Source of the DNA: Porites lutea
Lineage: Eukaryota; Cnidaria; Anthozoa; Scleractinia; Poritidae
Assembly: GCF_958299795.1 (NCBI RefSeq)
Contig: NW_027332314.1
Coordinates: 1-64,000, forward strand
Direction of reading: 5' to 3'
DNA length: 64,000 bases
Below, in pieces: positions 11,117-23,285 of the stretch; the first letter of the stretch is position 1, and each line of letters starts with the position of its first letter. The notes under the pieces are model-generated. The model was given only the letters and a program-made list of their open reading frames with translations, did not search any database and was not told the origin of the DNA. Both the position numbers and the translations under genes were made by a program.

Positions 11117-11350
11117 TCACTGGGCGAAGATACGTGGGAACAATCGCTGGGCGAAGATACGTGGGAACATGTGGGAACTGGTCAAATACTGGGCCAAATG
11201 ATGTTGGAACATGTTGGAAAACACTAGCATTGTTCTTCTTCCATAGCCTTTCTTGTTGGTGGCTCTCCGCACAGCCTTGGACCTCAACTGGGCATGGAAC
11301 TTCTCTTTTGGAATGGGGGGGAACTCGTGTAGTGATTTTCCTGTTGAAAG
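11117..11350 (-). CDS. Basic ORF of uncertain strand
   Basis: The minus frame carries FPPIPKEKFHAQLRSKAV and RRATNKKGYGRRTM, a lysine/arginine-rich peptide like a ribosomal or nuclear protein segment. The plus strand here has PFLLVALRTALDLNW in another frame. I cannot decide which is real; neither has a convincing splice pair. Confidence 0.25.
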   Translation of the reverse strand, partial: LSTGKSLHEFPPIPKEKFHAQLRSKAVRRATNKKGYGRRTMLVFSNMFQHHLAQYLTSSHMFPRIFAQRLFPRIFAQ

Positions 11351-11921
11351 TTGTAATTGTTGGATGATGTCGGATACATAACATAGTATTTTAAGTGTCA
11401 TTTGAATCTCCTGACTATCATTCACTATTCATTGTTGATAGGGATCATTTTGGATTTTGGATATGATTAAAAACATACTAATGATCCACATCAATTGTTG
11501 ATATGATGAATATTTTAAACATGTGGTTTAAACATTTAGGGACTATTCACTATTATGGGATTAAACCACATCAATTAAACATGATTTATAACCCATTGAC
11601 TTCACAGCCCTCATCTGCTCCCAGGAAGGAGCCTCCATAGTTTCGGCGAGTATGTGGACCTCGATGAGGCCTGAATCCACAAAAAAAACACTCCCCCTGA
11701 GAGGATGTGATGGGTTGAATAAAGTCAGATAATATATATATATATAATTACATATATATATATATAACATGTGCAAATTTATACATGATATATGTGTGTA
11801 TGTACTATATATTCGGATATACACACATAGTCCAATAGTTCATACATATTATGTATGATATAAGAACCTTGAGCTGTCTGATGTCAGGAGTTGCTTTTCG
11901 AATGTCGCGAGACAGTGTCAG

Positions 11922-11997
11922 GATGACAGGACTTTGGCCGACTATGAGTTGGACAAATATTGCGTATGTGGCGCAGCTGCATTGATGAGCCGTACAG
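11922..11997 (+). CDS. Ubiquitin-like domain exon (second UBL, C-terminal half)
   Basis: The acceptor AGTGTCAG ends at 11921; the frame begins DDRTLADYELDKYC, matching the ubiquitin segment DGRTLSDYNIQKES (strand 4 turn and the strand 5 approach). The donor CAG|GTCAG is at 11998. Together with the exon at 10731 it represents one UBL domain with the middle strand 3 exon not located between them. No C-terminal di-glycine is visible, so this is a UBL-domain protein, not ubiquitin itself. Confidence 0.55.
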
Positions 11998-12273
11998 GTC
12001 AGATGAAAAACTCTACAGTACAATATCCCAAAGAGGCACTTCATATTGCCCTGCCACTCACAAAATCGGGCTTATTCATTGGAGATTACCCCAAGAAATC
12101 CTTCCCTCAAGAAAATCCTTGGCCAGCAGTCTATCTACAGCAAGCCACCCTTCAGAACCAGTTTTCAGATGTTTGCGGAGTTTTGAGACTGAATTCCCTT
12201 GATAATCCATGTTTCTTCGAAAATTGTAAATTGTGGTTTGGAATCCGGAAATGGTCCATGTATGACATGAAAC

Positions 12274-12353
<80 letters not shown>
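12274..12353. repeat. (CAT)n microsatellite
   Basis: A perfect run of about 26 TCA/CAT trinucleotides; its serine or methionine translations on either strand are artefacts. Confidence 0.95.
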
Positions 12354-12359
12354 CAATAA

Positions 12360-14660
12360 AAGCATTTTGGAGATTTCGTGAAAGATGGTCTTTGATTTCA
12401 TTCCATTTGCTCGTTTCCCTGCAGGGTAAATGTTAAATCTCTTCCCCATGGCACCCGCAAGAATTGACCACGATCCAAGGCATACATTTCGAAAAGTCCC
12501 AGATCGACAGCAATTGTCCCTTAGCCTTGGAGAAGGGGCGCCAGAGCTGACATGGGCTGGTTCAAAGACCTACTCAGTCAATGCCATTCTGAGTCGATGA
12601 TTCAAAGCGGAGATGATATCATCCATCCGCACATCAATCAACATTCATCGATCATCATCAATCAACATGTTTTTTTTTAAGGATAGCAATTGGAAAACAT
12701 GGAGGTTCAATCTGGGGAAGCTTCTGGCCAAAATGCGTATTGAACCTGGGCACGTGCACAAGTGAAGGTGCAGCCCATGAATTACTGTATGTGGCGCACA
12801 AGCAACACTCGCTACCGAAGACCGGTGTCAAAGAACTGGGCGTCGCCCTATTGAAAATGCAAACTACCCGTTTGGGATGACTTGACTATGTGCAAAATCT
12901 CAGGGATCCAGAAAAAGTTTCCCCGCAAGTCCATTCCAGCAGGGCACCAATTATAGACACCACAGGGAGTGGCACATCTTGACCGAGGTGATTTCATCTT
13001 CGATGATGCTTTCTGGGATGAAAATGGATACCACCCACAGCCAACTGGATGCTGGATTCCTCAGGCCTCAGGGTGGGCACCCTTTCCACCAGGTCCAGGC
13101 AATAAGTCCTTCACCTTGGAGATCGGAGTCTTCCTTTTTTGAACTCTCCATTCTCAATGGTGAATTATGGAAGCCAGCTACATCCAGATCCTGGAGTCCA
13201 GATGAGTCCAATATATCTTCGAATTTGCTTCAGATAACAGATATCCACCACCCCGCCAGGATTCGATTTCGCGGGGGCACCTGGCTCTGGATGTCTTTCT
13301 GAAGTGAATTGAAATTGAATGTTATTCAAGGGGAGCTTAAATACATAGATTATCAATGATTATCATTGCTTATCATAGCTTTAGAATTCTCCTTCCTGAC
13401 CTTTCAAAAGGTGATATGAGATCCAGATCTTGGCTGATCAGCATTTTTTGGTTGGCTCAGCCGTTTGCCGTGCTTGTCAGCTGCAGAACATCTCTTCAAT
13501 GAAGGTGTGTGAATTGCATATTATTCTTCGAAGATCAAGATTGGCTTCCACCCATTGACTGTTGTCCAACCCTAGGACAATGACAGGATGTATCCGTTGA
13601 GGTCTTCCTTGGAAAAAGGACCGTGGATTTTCAATCATGTTCATTCATTTCATGCTGGAAAATCACAATGCCAAGGACACTCAGTAATATCAATATTGGA
13701 ACCCATGGTAAAAATGATCACTAAGTTCCCTGACTCATGTTTGGATTCCACCCATTGTGAATGACATGGCTGCTAAGGGACCCGGGTGCGCCCAGACGCC
13801 AACCCAGTGGATCCCAACCAACCTCTCAGCAACTCGGATCAGACGCATTGAGGGGGGGGCAGAGCTCGTTCATGTTTGCGTCCATGCCATTTCATCACCC
13901 AACCCCCGTCAGAATATGTGAGAATCACAGATGATAGTCTGGACCCCGTGCTACCTGGGATGATTATCCCAATTGTTCGAAGGTTTGTTGTTTTTGTGGG
14001 CATGGTCTGAGATCAACCAGAACAACCAGTTATATTTTTGTTTACCAGTTGGTAATTGTGATTGCAGGTTTACGACATTTTACTACCACCATTTCTGGTT
14101 GGCCTATATCCCAGCAATTTTCTTTGCTAGTCATATACCTCCATACTCCCCCCCCAGTTTTCATGGCTTGGACGCTGAGGCATCGTCAGCGACCGCCGTG
14201 CTGCGGAAAGAGCCTGATGCAACTCCTCTCCGGGCGCGCCGCCCGCGAGGTTCTGCTCGGCCTTTTGGGGGGGCGAATTTAAACCAACCAGAGATTGATA
14301 TTAGATTAGGTGACATGAGTATACATTAGCATATTTATTTGGATATTGGAGAATCTTGGGGTAGTGACTTGATCTATACCCTTTAAATAGGCCTGGAAGC
14401 TGACATGAAAGTCGTAGTTTGGGTGTGTTGATAGATACCCGTATTTGTGTGGCGGGTTCGAGGCATTAATCCTTGTATTTGCTTGTATGGTCATCCTGGC
14501 ATCCTGGTATACCATGTTTATCCATGCTTTCTTCGAATATTGGCAAGTGAATCTCTTTCTTCGATCTTTTTGGCTTGTGCCCTTCAATCTCGGTGAGATT
14601 AATTTGTAATATTGTAATTATGTCATCAGTCTCCGAACTTGATCTTTTCCTCCCTTTTCC
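12360..14660. other. Intron/intergenic sequence with possible unassigned exons
   Basis: Several GC-richer islands occur (12430-12600, 13790-13920, 14165-14278), but competing frames on both strands look equally protein-like. The 14165-14278 island, with reading LRHRQRPPCCGKSLMQLLS in its most GC3-rich frame, is the best candidate. None has a decisive splice pair. Confidence 0.3.
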
Positions 14661-14663
14661 AAG

Positions 14664-14725
14664 AACAACTTCGTCCAGACAAGGATCTCCATATTTGGGC
14701 GTCCTGCGGTGAAGAAGAGATGTTT
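14664..14725 (+). CDS. Internal exon, unknown protein
   Basis: A pyrimidine-rich acceptor (CCCTTTTCCAAG) and a consensus donor (GTGAGT at 14726) bound QLRPDKDLHIWASCGEEEMF. The opposite strand holds a longer 117-codon ORF with protein-like composition but without splice support, so strand remains a question. Confidence 0.4.
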
Positions 14726-15382
14726 GTGAGTGCAATGGACCCTGAAAGACTTGCCGTTTCTTCAATGGTTTGTAACACTGGTTATTGCATGTTATTGCCA
14801 TGGCAAGTGACTTGGACACGTTGGCTCAACTGATTTTGGGTTGGAACGACAGCCCCGCAGTCTTGTTGAGTTATATGATATGCATCTCCGATCATCTCAG
14901 CATTCTTGTTGGCAAAACAGTTAAGTCATATGGATCTATGGATCCGTCTGGCGATACAATGGCTTCTATAAATGCATATGCATTCCAATTGTGTCACGGA
15001 ACTGTCTATGACTTTTCAAATCTTGCATTGCCGCTGCGATCAGTGACTGTGCACAGTGTGCGCACCGGTGAGAAGCCCTAGGTATTCACATGGATCCTTC
15101 AGAACTCCAACCGCTCTAGCCTCCTATATCACTTCTTCGTCGGAGTTTCTTCCCCACGTTCCCCACCTGCCAGGGGCGCACCCAGCACACCCGGCGCACC
15201 CAACGCACCCAGAGCAACCTAAACCTGAAGTCACAGTTTCCCGCTACACTGATCTATGTTGATTTCGCATGACTTGGTTTACCATCACTGGCCATGATCC
15301 ATATTGATCCAGAATGATTTCAATGAATTGGACATATGGGAAATTACCAGAACCCATCCATCAAATTCTGGCACCTTGCCAG

Positions 15383-15525
15383 TCAAATCTGGTTTGACCA
15401 GGCAGCCCAGCTCAGCGCAGCATATCTTCCGGGGAGGCGAAACGAAAAAACGGAGCCAGCTGCCACAGGGGTTGCACCCACCTCACCAAGCCACGATCAG
15501 CAACAACAGGGACCGATTGGCCTTT
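15383..15525 (+). CDS. Putative exon, Gln/Pro-rich protein
   Basis: After acceptor CTTGCCAG the frame reads QIWFDQAAQLSAAYLPGRRN, then EKTEPAATGVAPTSPSHD and a run of glutamines. It looks like an ordered helix followed by a flexible linker. A HPA/HPT-repeat stretch at 15160-15230, just upstream, may be another exon. The donor is uncertain. Confidence 0.4.
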
Positions 15526-17641
15526 TGTGTGTGGGGTTATCTGAGAATCTCTTTCAGCCAGCATGGTTTGAATGCAAACTTTGGAGGTTTGACTCCTCCT
15601 AGGTCCGCTTTGTTTTTTTATTTTGCTGTCCTTTGTGTTTGGTTTCCTGGCATTGTCCATTTTGAGGGAATGTGCTGCCAAGGTGAATACATTTTGAAGA
15701 GGGAAGTATCTAAGGTTCCCACCCGGGTCAGCAGCTTGGAATCCTGCGTATGACCCTCCGAAGCATCGGCAACAGTAGGACCACGAACACGACCCTGGGC
15801 CAACTACTTCAAACAATCTTCAAAAAGTTTTTGTGCTTGCACGGCTCCTTGGTAGAGTTCTTTTGGATAGACCCACAGGTTTCTCCGTTTGGCAGAAACC
15901 GTCAGAAATCAACACATCAATTATTCTTGGACTTGAGTTGACAGCCTCGACAGCCGAAACTTTGGAACTCTTGGTGAGGGACTCCCTGCATTACCTACCA
16001 TCTCCTGAAGCAATCACATGTAGCGTTTTAATGTGGTTTAATGTTGTTTATTAATATTACGTACCTACATGAATTTATATGATATAGTTCATTGACCCAA
16101 GTTTCCACCCGGAACTTTGGCACAGGCCTCAGCATGATTGTTTCAATGTCGCTGCAGTAGCACTCAAATGGAAAGGAACATTGGCAGCTACAAGAACCGA
16201 AAACAAGACTGGTGGAATGATCTTCCATCCGTGGTTACGTTCACAAATCATCAAAACAAACCCATACAAACATGGTATTATTCATGTGCAAATTTCTTTC
16301 ACAATGCCTCCAGCCATCACACCCAACTATCAGGACCACGGGTGGTCAAAGATGACTTAGTCATGCATAGTCAACAAATCTCAGTTTTAGCAACGGTCTG
16401 TGGGTCTGCAATAACCATCCATAGTTTGTGGTTTCACATTTTTCTTAATCTGTTCGACATGATCCCAACTGACTTTTCGACTACAAAATCACAGTGTGTT
16501 GTTTCAACCCGCGTCATGGTGCTGTGTGCATCGCACATGGCCACAGAAAGGAAACCAAAGGCCCCGTGGTGTTGCGATCAGGACTCACCTATGATATGAA
16601 ATAGAATTATGCATTTGTTAGTCCTGAATATGGAGGTGGGATCTGAAAGTTGATGTGCCAAAGAAGGTTTGGGAGGGGTAGGTCTCAACCTGAAATGGGG
16701 ATTGGTTCTGTTGCCTTACATCGAAGATGGTGATGGGTCATTCCCATTGGACCATTTGCAATTACAGTGATGAACGTCTATAACCAGCAGACATTATGGT
16801 TGTGAAAAGCAGGAGATTCCTTCCACTGGCCAGAATGCGCCTAGGTCCTGAAGCCAAATTGGACCCATGAAAACCAGTTCAGTGGGTGGAGTGCTACCTC
16901 CCCAATTTTGGATCGTGGCGCTGTTCTGTTGCCAATTCCTTTGGAGTTGCTGTATGGAATGGATTAGAATGGTATGAATATCAAAAACCAAAGAATGGGG
17001 CGCATACACCGGCAGAATTGCCGATGCCCCCGAAACCTGCCAGGTTTCAGCTTTCTGAAAGGAGCGGTTTGATCTGGGAGAGGCCTGGGATATCTGGGAT
17101 GGGCAACCAGTTTCAAGGAGTAAGAACTGCCCATTGGATCAACGCTTTACAAGATTTTGTAAGCAGAACATCTGACATAACATAGACATTTGATGGCTTG
17201 CCGCGGCTTGCCTGCATTCCACCTATTTGGTGCTTTGCATCACCATTGCCCGGTCAATTTGCTGCACAGAATTCCATGTGTGCTGCAGATCTGAGGTTTC
17301 AAGTGTATGGACAAATTCGATGTTTTTTTAAATGTTTTTAATGGATCCCACACCTCCTGCTTCTTTTAGGTGTTTCAATGTTCACTAATTTTCTACCAAA
17401 GGGGAATTGAACAGAACTGTTGAAAGTGGCCCACTTATATAGATGCTTTGCCTATCAAAACCTTGTGTTTTTTCCCATAGCGACATGTTAAAATCATTTG
17501 ACTTAGCAGAGGTCAAAGCCTATAATTCCTCAAATAAGCAACCACAACTATATGAGATATCCCCATATAATTCATGTCTGTTCATTAAAATCACACCAAC
17601 ATCTTTTAGTATTACCATTGAATTCAACAGCACGAAACCAG
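15526..17641. other. Intronic sequence, exons not resolved
   Basis: Short islands (15930-16010 with INTSIILGLELTASTAETLE; 17000-17110 with PAELPMPPKPARFQ) may be exons, but splice sites are weak. No simple repeat or mobile element stands out here. Confidence 0.3.
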
Positions 17642-17731
17642 GATGGCGGTGAAGCGAAAGGGCTACGAGCTCTCGCCGATTTCGCTGCTGCTGGAGGTGC
17701 TGGGGACGTGCGGCATCGGGGGGGCATGGGG
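17642..17731 (+). CDS. Putative exon, hydrophobic segment
   Basis: The acceptor CGAAACCAG ends at 17641; the frame MAVKRKGYELSPISLLLEVL, then GTCGIGGAWG, has very GC-rich third positions. A basic start followed by about 20 hydrophobic residues suggests a membrane segment or signal anchor. A GC donor at 17732 is possible. The ATG could be a true start. Confidence 0.4.
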
Positions 17732-18898
17732 CATGGGTAAAAACGGAGCGAATCCCGTGGGAATTCTGTTGGATTTCTTGATGTCTATGTTTGTAGCATT
17801 TTGATGGATTTTGTAGGTGTCGAACGAATGGAAATGAGACATGGACATCACCAATCACCAATGGGAACCAAAAGGCCAAAAGGTATAGGTAAGTATAAGA
17901 GTGATTTTTATTTTTGGCCAAGGTTTGAAACTAACCAGTTATGCGCCCATTTTTACATCCCCCAAAATCAATCACAGTATGTCGATGCATTTGGCCTAAC
18001 ATGTCCAAACGAGTTTCCTTCTGGATGAAATGGAACAGTTTATTTCATACTATATCATAATAATACATATATAATAATCATCTCGTTTCTATTTGTATCA
18101 ATGTCTCGATGTAGTTCTGTTTCTAATTCCCTCTAACGAGTTCTTGACCCACGGTCCCCCACCGTGGCCCTGTCGACAGGAATTCGATCGCCACCCAAAA
18201 TCGCTTGGCGCGTGAGAACCGCCTGATGGAAAAGAGGTCGCCTGTGGCGATGGGGGGCTGGATGGGTTTCGCTGGGTGAACTTAAGTCATGGCTCACTTC
18301 ACCAAGCCACATAATATGTACATGTATGAACTAATATATGAAATTATATGAATCTATGAATGCAGTTCAGGTATGTTTGGGATCCATAGGATGGGGAAAC
18401 AGAACTATGGTTATGGACAGAAATGACAAATCACATGACATTGTGGAAAGAGATGGGTAAGGAGGCGATTTGAACTGGTCAGCACGGATGAGTTTGTCTA
18501 CTGCTAGCTTGTGTTGATTCTCTGCCTCCAAATCCTAAGCGTTCCTTTTGGCTCTTCTACACCGGGTGTCAATCCGCCAGATGGAAAAGTAAGTTTGATG
18601 TCATTTATTTTCTGCATGATGGCCAATTCCAAATGAGAAAACTGGTCTGCATAGCATCAGTTGTCTTTCATACCATTCCATAATATAATCAATGGAAAAA
18701 TAGCTGTATCTCCAGTGACCGAACCCTTTTGCTATTTCAATCACTCATGTTCGAACGCACAATTCCAACGCTTAGCCTGACAAGTTTGGATACTTCTAAG
18801 TTGAATTCCAATTTTGGACAATTTGAATATATTTCAGTAATGTTCATTATTTTTATAGCTTCAGCATCCTTCAGCCACCACTTTCCAGACTTTTTCAG

Positions 18899-19005
18899 GC
18901 GCTGCAGCTTGCCCGCCAGGCTGGCCAAGCAGGCGAAGCGGGAACGCGCCCAGAAGCTCCGAAAGATGGCGGAACGCGCGTGCGGATGCCCAGCAGGGAC
19001 TGGAT
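18899..19005 (+). CDS. Putative exon, basic helical segment
   Basis: The acceptor ACTTTTTCAG ends at 18898. The most GC3-rich frame reads RCSLPARLAKQAKRERAQKL, then RKMAERACGCPAG, a strongly basic amphipathic helix. A second frame (ALQLARQAGQAGEAG) is in phase with the acceptor and also open. MITE-like hairpin copy 1 starts 44 bp further on. Confidence 0.35.
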
Positions 19006-19048
19006 GCTTATCTCTAACCAATTCTACTGTAACTACATATCTATAGCT

Positions 19049-19152
19049 TATAATGTTGGTATAGCAATAATGAACCACCAATTTTTGATGATTTATACCA
19101 CCCATTTATGGTGATTAGGGGGATGGTTTATTATTGCTATACCCACATTATA
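19049..19152. mobile_element. MITE-like hairpin element, family 1 copy 1
   Basis: A 104-bp element with about 28-bp terminal inverted repeats, TATAATGTTGGTATAGCAAT at the left and its near-exact complement at the right, separated by about 45 bp. No clear target duplication is visible. Family 1 copy 2 is at 26354. Its size, symmetry and intronic position suit a MITE or an introner-type element. Confidence 0.7.
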
Positions 19153-20522
19153 TGCTTAGATATGGTATTTGACGAACAATCATGGGAATACAATTAGTTA
19201 TACAAGGACATTGATATGAGGTACTCCAATCCATATATTGGGTGTGAGTTTTCAAATCTGTTCATTTTTGTGTCAGGAGGTGAAATCAGGCATTGAAAAC
19301 GAGTTAAGACATGGCCATATTGTGTCATATCTTGGTGGTAAAATTGTAAATCCCCTACTACTTTGAAGCAAGCCCCGGGTTGGGTCGGGAGATGGGAACA
19401 GCGAAGGGTCCTGATATGTGATGATTTTTCTCAGTCAGGGGCGCCCCAGAAGCCACGGAAGACTGCCAGCTAGATCACCCAACTATATACAACATTTGAC
19501 CATTGCCACAACCCCCTTTTTTATTTTTTGTCGGTCAACCCTTGCGTTTCATGTCACTCTGGCCAACCAGCCCTCACCCCGCACCTTTCTTGGATCCGAA
19601 ATTTGGACCCCAATTCCATCCAATGGCAAAAATATGCAAAAAGCATCAAACAACATAATTTTCCTCAAATTAAAGAACAATTTTGGCCGGACACCTCCAC
19701 GATCTTTGGTGATATCCGCAGGAGAAGCGCGCACGAGCTGGCCAAGAGTCCGGAAGCGCAGGGGGTGGGCCGCTGGGGTCGCGACTTCAGGGGTATGATG
19801 AAGTATGTTTTCATCATTTTGGTTTGTGTGAATTCGATTGCAAGATCTTGAGGATGAACCACTAAGTCACTAAGTGCTTTAAACTGTCTGTGCACAGATT
19901 TGATGGGTAAAAGATGCCCTTGTAAATTCCCGAGTCCATGTCAGTACGTTGATTTTATAATTACAAAGTATTTTGGCCCTATAAAAGGCTATGTCTGGGG
20001 TAAAATAGGAGGTCTATAAAATCAGGGGCATAGAGATTTGGACCCCTAAATAGGTGGTTCAGCCAAGGATTAGACATGTTTAGCCCATGGTTTGGGATGG
20101 TGTGGCCAATCATAGTACAGTATAGTACTTACTGTATCTTGGTGTATCTCAATGTACTTTGCCATTGCTGTGCAACCTTCTTGACTAGGTCCCCCAGCTT
20201 GTGGGCTTATGCAGCCCTGTTCGGGTCTTTGTCCCTGTGGTGAAGTCATGGTAAACTCATCTGGCAGCTGAGGTGAGGGGAAATGCCCCAGCCCTGGCAG
20301 CCGGGTGATTCAGGCGCACATTTTTTCGGGCACCTGGATTCTCTGGGGATGGATGAGCTATGGCTACCATCTTGGATGGTGAATTCAGGGTGATTTTGCC
20401 ACATTGCCCAGGTCGCATGGGGATGGTTCAAAGGTGATCCTTCAAATGTGTGATCCATATCGACGGAACGTCACAGTTCTCCATGTATCTCCATGTCATT
20501 TAGCCAGCCTTTTTCGGCTCAG

Positions 20523-20634
20523 TGACTTGCCGGCGGATCGTCGCGGGCTGAACGCACGAGCGATGTTGCAGACCAGCAAGTACAAGTCGCAGATTCCAAC
20601 CCCACCCACTGGAAGCGTGTGGAGCTTCCAGACC
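20523..20634 (+). CDS. Internal exon, unknown protein
   Basis: The acceptor TTCGGCTCAG ends at 20522; the frame reads DLPADRRGLNARAMLQTSKY, then KSQIPTPPTGSVWSFQT, with GC-rich third positions and GT at 20635. It may be the N-terminal part of the MAPEG gene or a neighbour. Confidence 0.45.
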
Positions 20635-20897
20635 GTTCAAACTCTGATACTAGCTTGCGGTTTCAAATTCTTTTCGGGGTGAAAATTCCCCAGAAACGTG
20701 GATCCTAAAGTTGTTCTTAGTGTTTTGCTGATTTTGATTATCGCTTCTGCCATCTTACACGTCTCTATTTGTGTTGATCAGCAAATTCCAAGTTACGATT
20801 CGCCAAATCCCTCTTACGGATCAAGTTCAGTGATGGTCAGTTTCTCTTTTTTCTGAACTGACTCGAAACTCCGTTGTGTCTTGGTATGTTTTGGTAG

Positions 20898-21075
20898 GAT
20901 CGGTTTGGCTTTCGCAATTCCACTGGACTACTTCAATGCGGAGCTCTACCTTCGCAAGGCCTTGAACTTCAACAGCGAGGACGGGGCAAGGCCTCGTTTC
21001 ACGACTGAGGTGTTGAACAGTTGTGAGACATTGGCCGAAACCAACAAAAGATTCAAAGACTCAAAAAGATCGTAA
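20898..21075 (+). CDS. Exon, unknown protein (possible MAPEG gene upstream part)
   Basis: The acceptor TTTTGGTAG ends at 20897; the frame reads IGLAFAIPLDYFNAELYLRK, then ALNFNSEDGARPRFTTEV and a basic tail to TAA at 21073. A GT donor after GAG at about 21014 is an alternative end. It lies 170 bp before the first MAPEG membrane segment, on the same strand. Confidence 0.5.
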
Positions 21076-21245
21076 AGTAAGCCTCAAATGCATATGGTTT
21101 CAACTTTCGAAAAAAAACATGAATGTGTTGATCATATTTGTACACCATAGGGTGCACTATAGTATCACCATGTATCACCTAACATAGATACTGTACTAGA
21201 TAGAATATCTACAGTAGACCTACGTTCTTCCCATGCCGTTTCCAG

Positions 21246-21344
21246 AACGGGATGGGCCTAGCCCTGGCCATTGCGGCTCTGGTCTCGCAGCTGGTGATGC
21301 TGCCGGGGATGAACGGCTTGATCCGCGCCCGGGAGGAGCAGAAG
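21246..21344 (+). CDS. MAPEG-family protein, first membrane segment exon
   Basis: The acceptor GTTTCCAG and donor AAG|GTGACG bound 33 codons, NGMGLALAIAALVSQLVMLP, then GMNGLIRAREEQK. This is a single hydrophobic helix followed by a basic cytosolic loop, as at the start of four-helix MAPEG proteins (microsomal glutathione S-transferase and eicosanoid enzymes). Assignment rests on the downstream exons at 22503 and 23081, which carry the family signatures. Confidence 0.5.
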
Positions 21345-22502
21345 GTGACGCGGCTGGTTGAGGTTTTAAAGAAATGGCTGGGAAAAATATATGGGAAAAA
21401 AGATGGCTGAAAATTCCTGCAAAACCTGATTTAGGATGATGTAGTCATAGATAATTGATGATGGTTGGATTTATATTGGTTGGGATGTCGATTTGTAGGA
21501 TGTTTGAAGGCAGCCCTGACCATGGCCGTCACGGTTGTAGGTGGGACAGCCTATCCATCATCCTGCACCGGGCGAGCTGGCAAGCGAAGATGATCGCGAC
21601 TGGGACGATTGTTGTGCCACAGCACTGTAGAAATAGATCATGGGACAGATAAAGAAAAAAATCAACACCTGGTGGCAGAACATAGAGCCCGTAGAGTACA
21701 GTAATTATAGTATATACATGACTGTAAATAGATGTAGTAGTATATAGATATATTGTAATACGATATATACATACATACAAATATACAATATTATGTAATG
21801 GTGCAATTGACTTAAGCTGACCTGAGGTAACACAACAGGATCAACGCCATAAGACATGACAAGACATGATATGATTGTAGCATCAAAATAAGATCACATA
21901 TCAAAATAGTAAAGGACTGAATATCAACAGCAAAACATTAAGACATCGCATCGCGTAGGTAATCACCAGCCATCGGTGGGAACAACTGGGAAATCAGTGC
22001 CTGGTGGTGACATCCCCTGCCTCAGAACTGTTGGGATCCCCACTGGTACATTCTGGCATCACAATTTTTACTCTTGTGGCAACTATGCGCACGATATCAC
22101 AATCAAAACATATCTTGAATATTCTGAAATTACATATGAATAGATAAACAAGAGGTGGATAAACACAGATGGAACACAGATAAAACATTGTCCCTTCAAT
22201 GCCAATATTCATTGTGTCCACGCCGTAGCGAACTTGTACCTTTAAATCAACATAGCTGGGTTGAGAACTGAAATGGACTCTGGGTTGTCCCAAGACATCC
22301 TCATGATTATTTTCTGGGTTGTCACCCACCAACTATTCAACTTCCATCCAGTACAACCAGAAACCAACGGCCATTTTGCACAAGGAAGATGATTTCACTG
22401 ACAATCACCAGTGGAATAACCGCGTTTTCGCATGTTTTCGCCATTTCTTTTCAGCCCAAGCTGAGCTTCAACTGCCGGTTGCCGGTTGCCCGTGCCACCA
22501 AG

Positions 22503-22610
22503 GCATGCTGTTCCTCTACAAGCTCCGTGCCTTCGAAAACGTCGTGGAGTGGCTGCCGGTGTTCATCATCCACGCGGTGGCCCTGGTGGCTCTGGGGAAG
22601 ACCGGCACCT
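22503..22610 (+). CDS. MAPEG-family protein, RAxENxxExxPxF exon
   Basis: The frame reads MLFLYKLRAFENVVEWLPVF, then IIHAVALVALGKTG. The pattern R-A-x-x-N-x-x-E-x-x-P-x-F is the MAPEG hallmark at the start of helix 2; in the family the Arg, Asn and Glu help bind glutathione. The usual His of RAHQN is Phe here. The acceptor is at 22501-22502 (or upstream at 22454) and a GT donor is at 22611. Phase does not fit a direct join to 21344, so a small exon is probably missing. Confidence 0.6.
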
Positions 22611-22721
22611 GTGTGCTGCTCTGTGTGCCATATACCATTGGATGCCTGGATGCTGGGGAGCTGGGTATTTTCCGGGAATGACTTTAACGTAGGGAACTGG
22701 AAAATACCACCATGCTCTTAA

Positions 22722-22790
22722 TGGGAAAACCCACTATAAATATGGTCATGTTCAATAGCTATGTTAAATTACCAGAGGGTCAATGGACAG
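22722..22790. repeat. Partial copy of MITE-like family 2
   Basis: The segment from CCCACTATAAATATGG to GTTAAATTACCAGAGGGT matches the right two thirds of the hairpin element at 29984-30094. The left arm is only faintly recognisable. Confidence 0.55.
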
Positions 22791-23080
22791 AATCCATGGT
22801 ATGTATGCTATCCCAATTTTCTGGAGCATGATTTTTGGATGTAGAACATCCATCCCTGCGATCAAGATGGGAGAGGGGATCGCAGGAGCATTGGCGGGAG
22901 TTTTTGGACCATGCAAAATAGTGTGGAGCAATGACCCTCCAAACTTGGGGCTTATCTTCTTTTGCTGAACTCCATTACTTGATTTTGCCTCGGAGATCCA
23001 ATCTGAAATGCAACATGGGATGTTCAACATCATTTTGCAATTGGACATCATGGACATTGTGTTTTCTGTCCATTTCATAG

Positions 23081-23285
23081 CAACGGATGGTACGCTTTGA
23101 TTATCTTTGATTCATTGGGGCCGGAAGCGTTGCCAGGAAAGTTCATGTTCTCCTACGGATACGGTTCAGGAGAGTCCGACAAGCGTATCCCTGGACTCAT
23201 TGTGAGCGACTTTTTGGGTTTGTTGGTGATGCGTGGCATTTGCATCATTGCCTTGGTGCAACATTGCATCACATCGGCCCGGTGA
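23081..23285 (+). CDS. MAPEG-family protein, C-terminal exon
   Basis: A strong acceptor (TTCTGTCCATTTCATAG) precedes NGWYALIIFDSLGPEALPGK, then FMFSYGYGSGESDKRIPG and a hydrophobic last helix, with TGA at 23283-23285. Y-x-Y-x-x-G-x-x-x-K-R-I-P-G corresponds to the MAPEG loop (R-x-x-Y-x-x-G-Y-x-T-G-D-P-x-K-R) before helix 4. MAPEG enzymes sit in the ER or outer mitochondrial membrane as trimers and conjugate glutathione or act in eicosanoid-type lipid pathways. The specific substrate is unknown. Confidence 0.65.

Noticed and set aside
14466-14819. Minus-strand 117-codon ORF with GKGRKRSSSETDD
   Set aside because: Protein-like, but it overlaps a + strand exon with a consensus donor and has no splice or motif support; kept only as a note.
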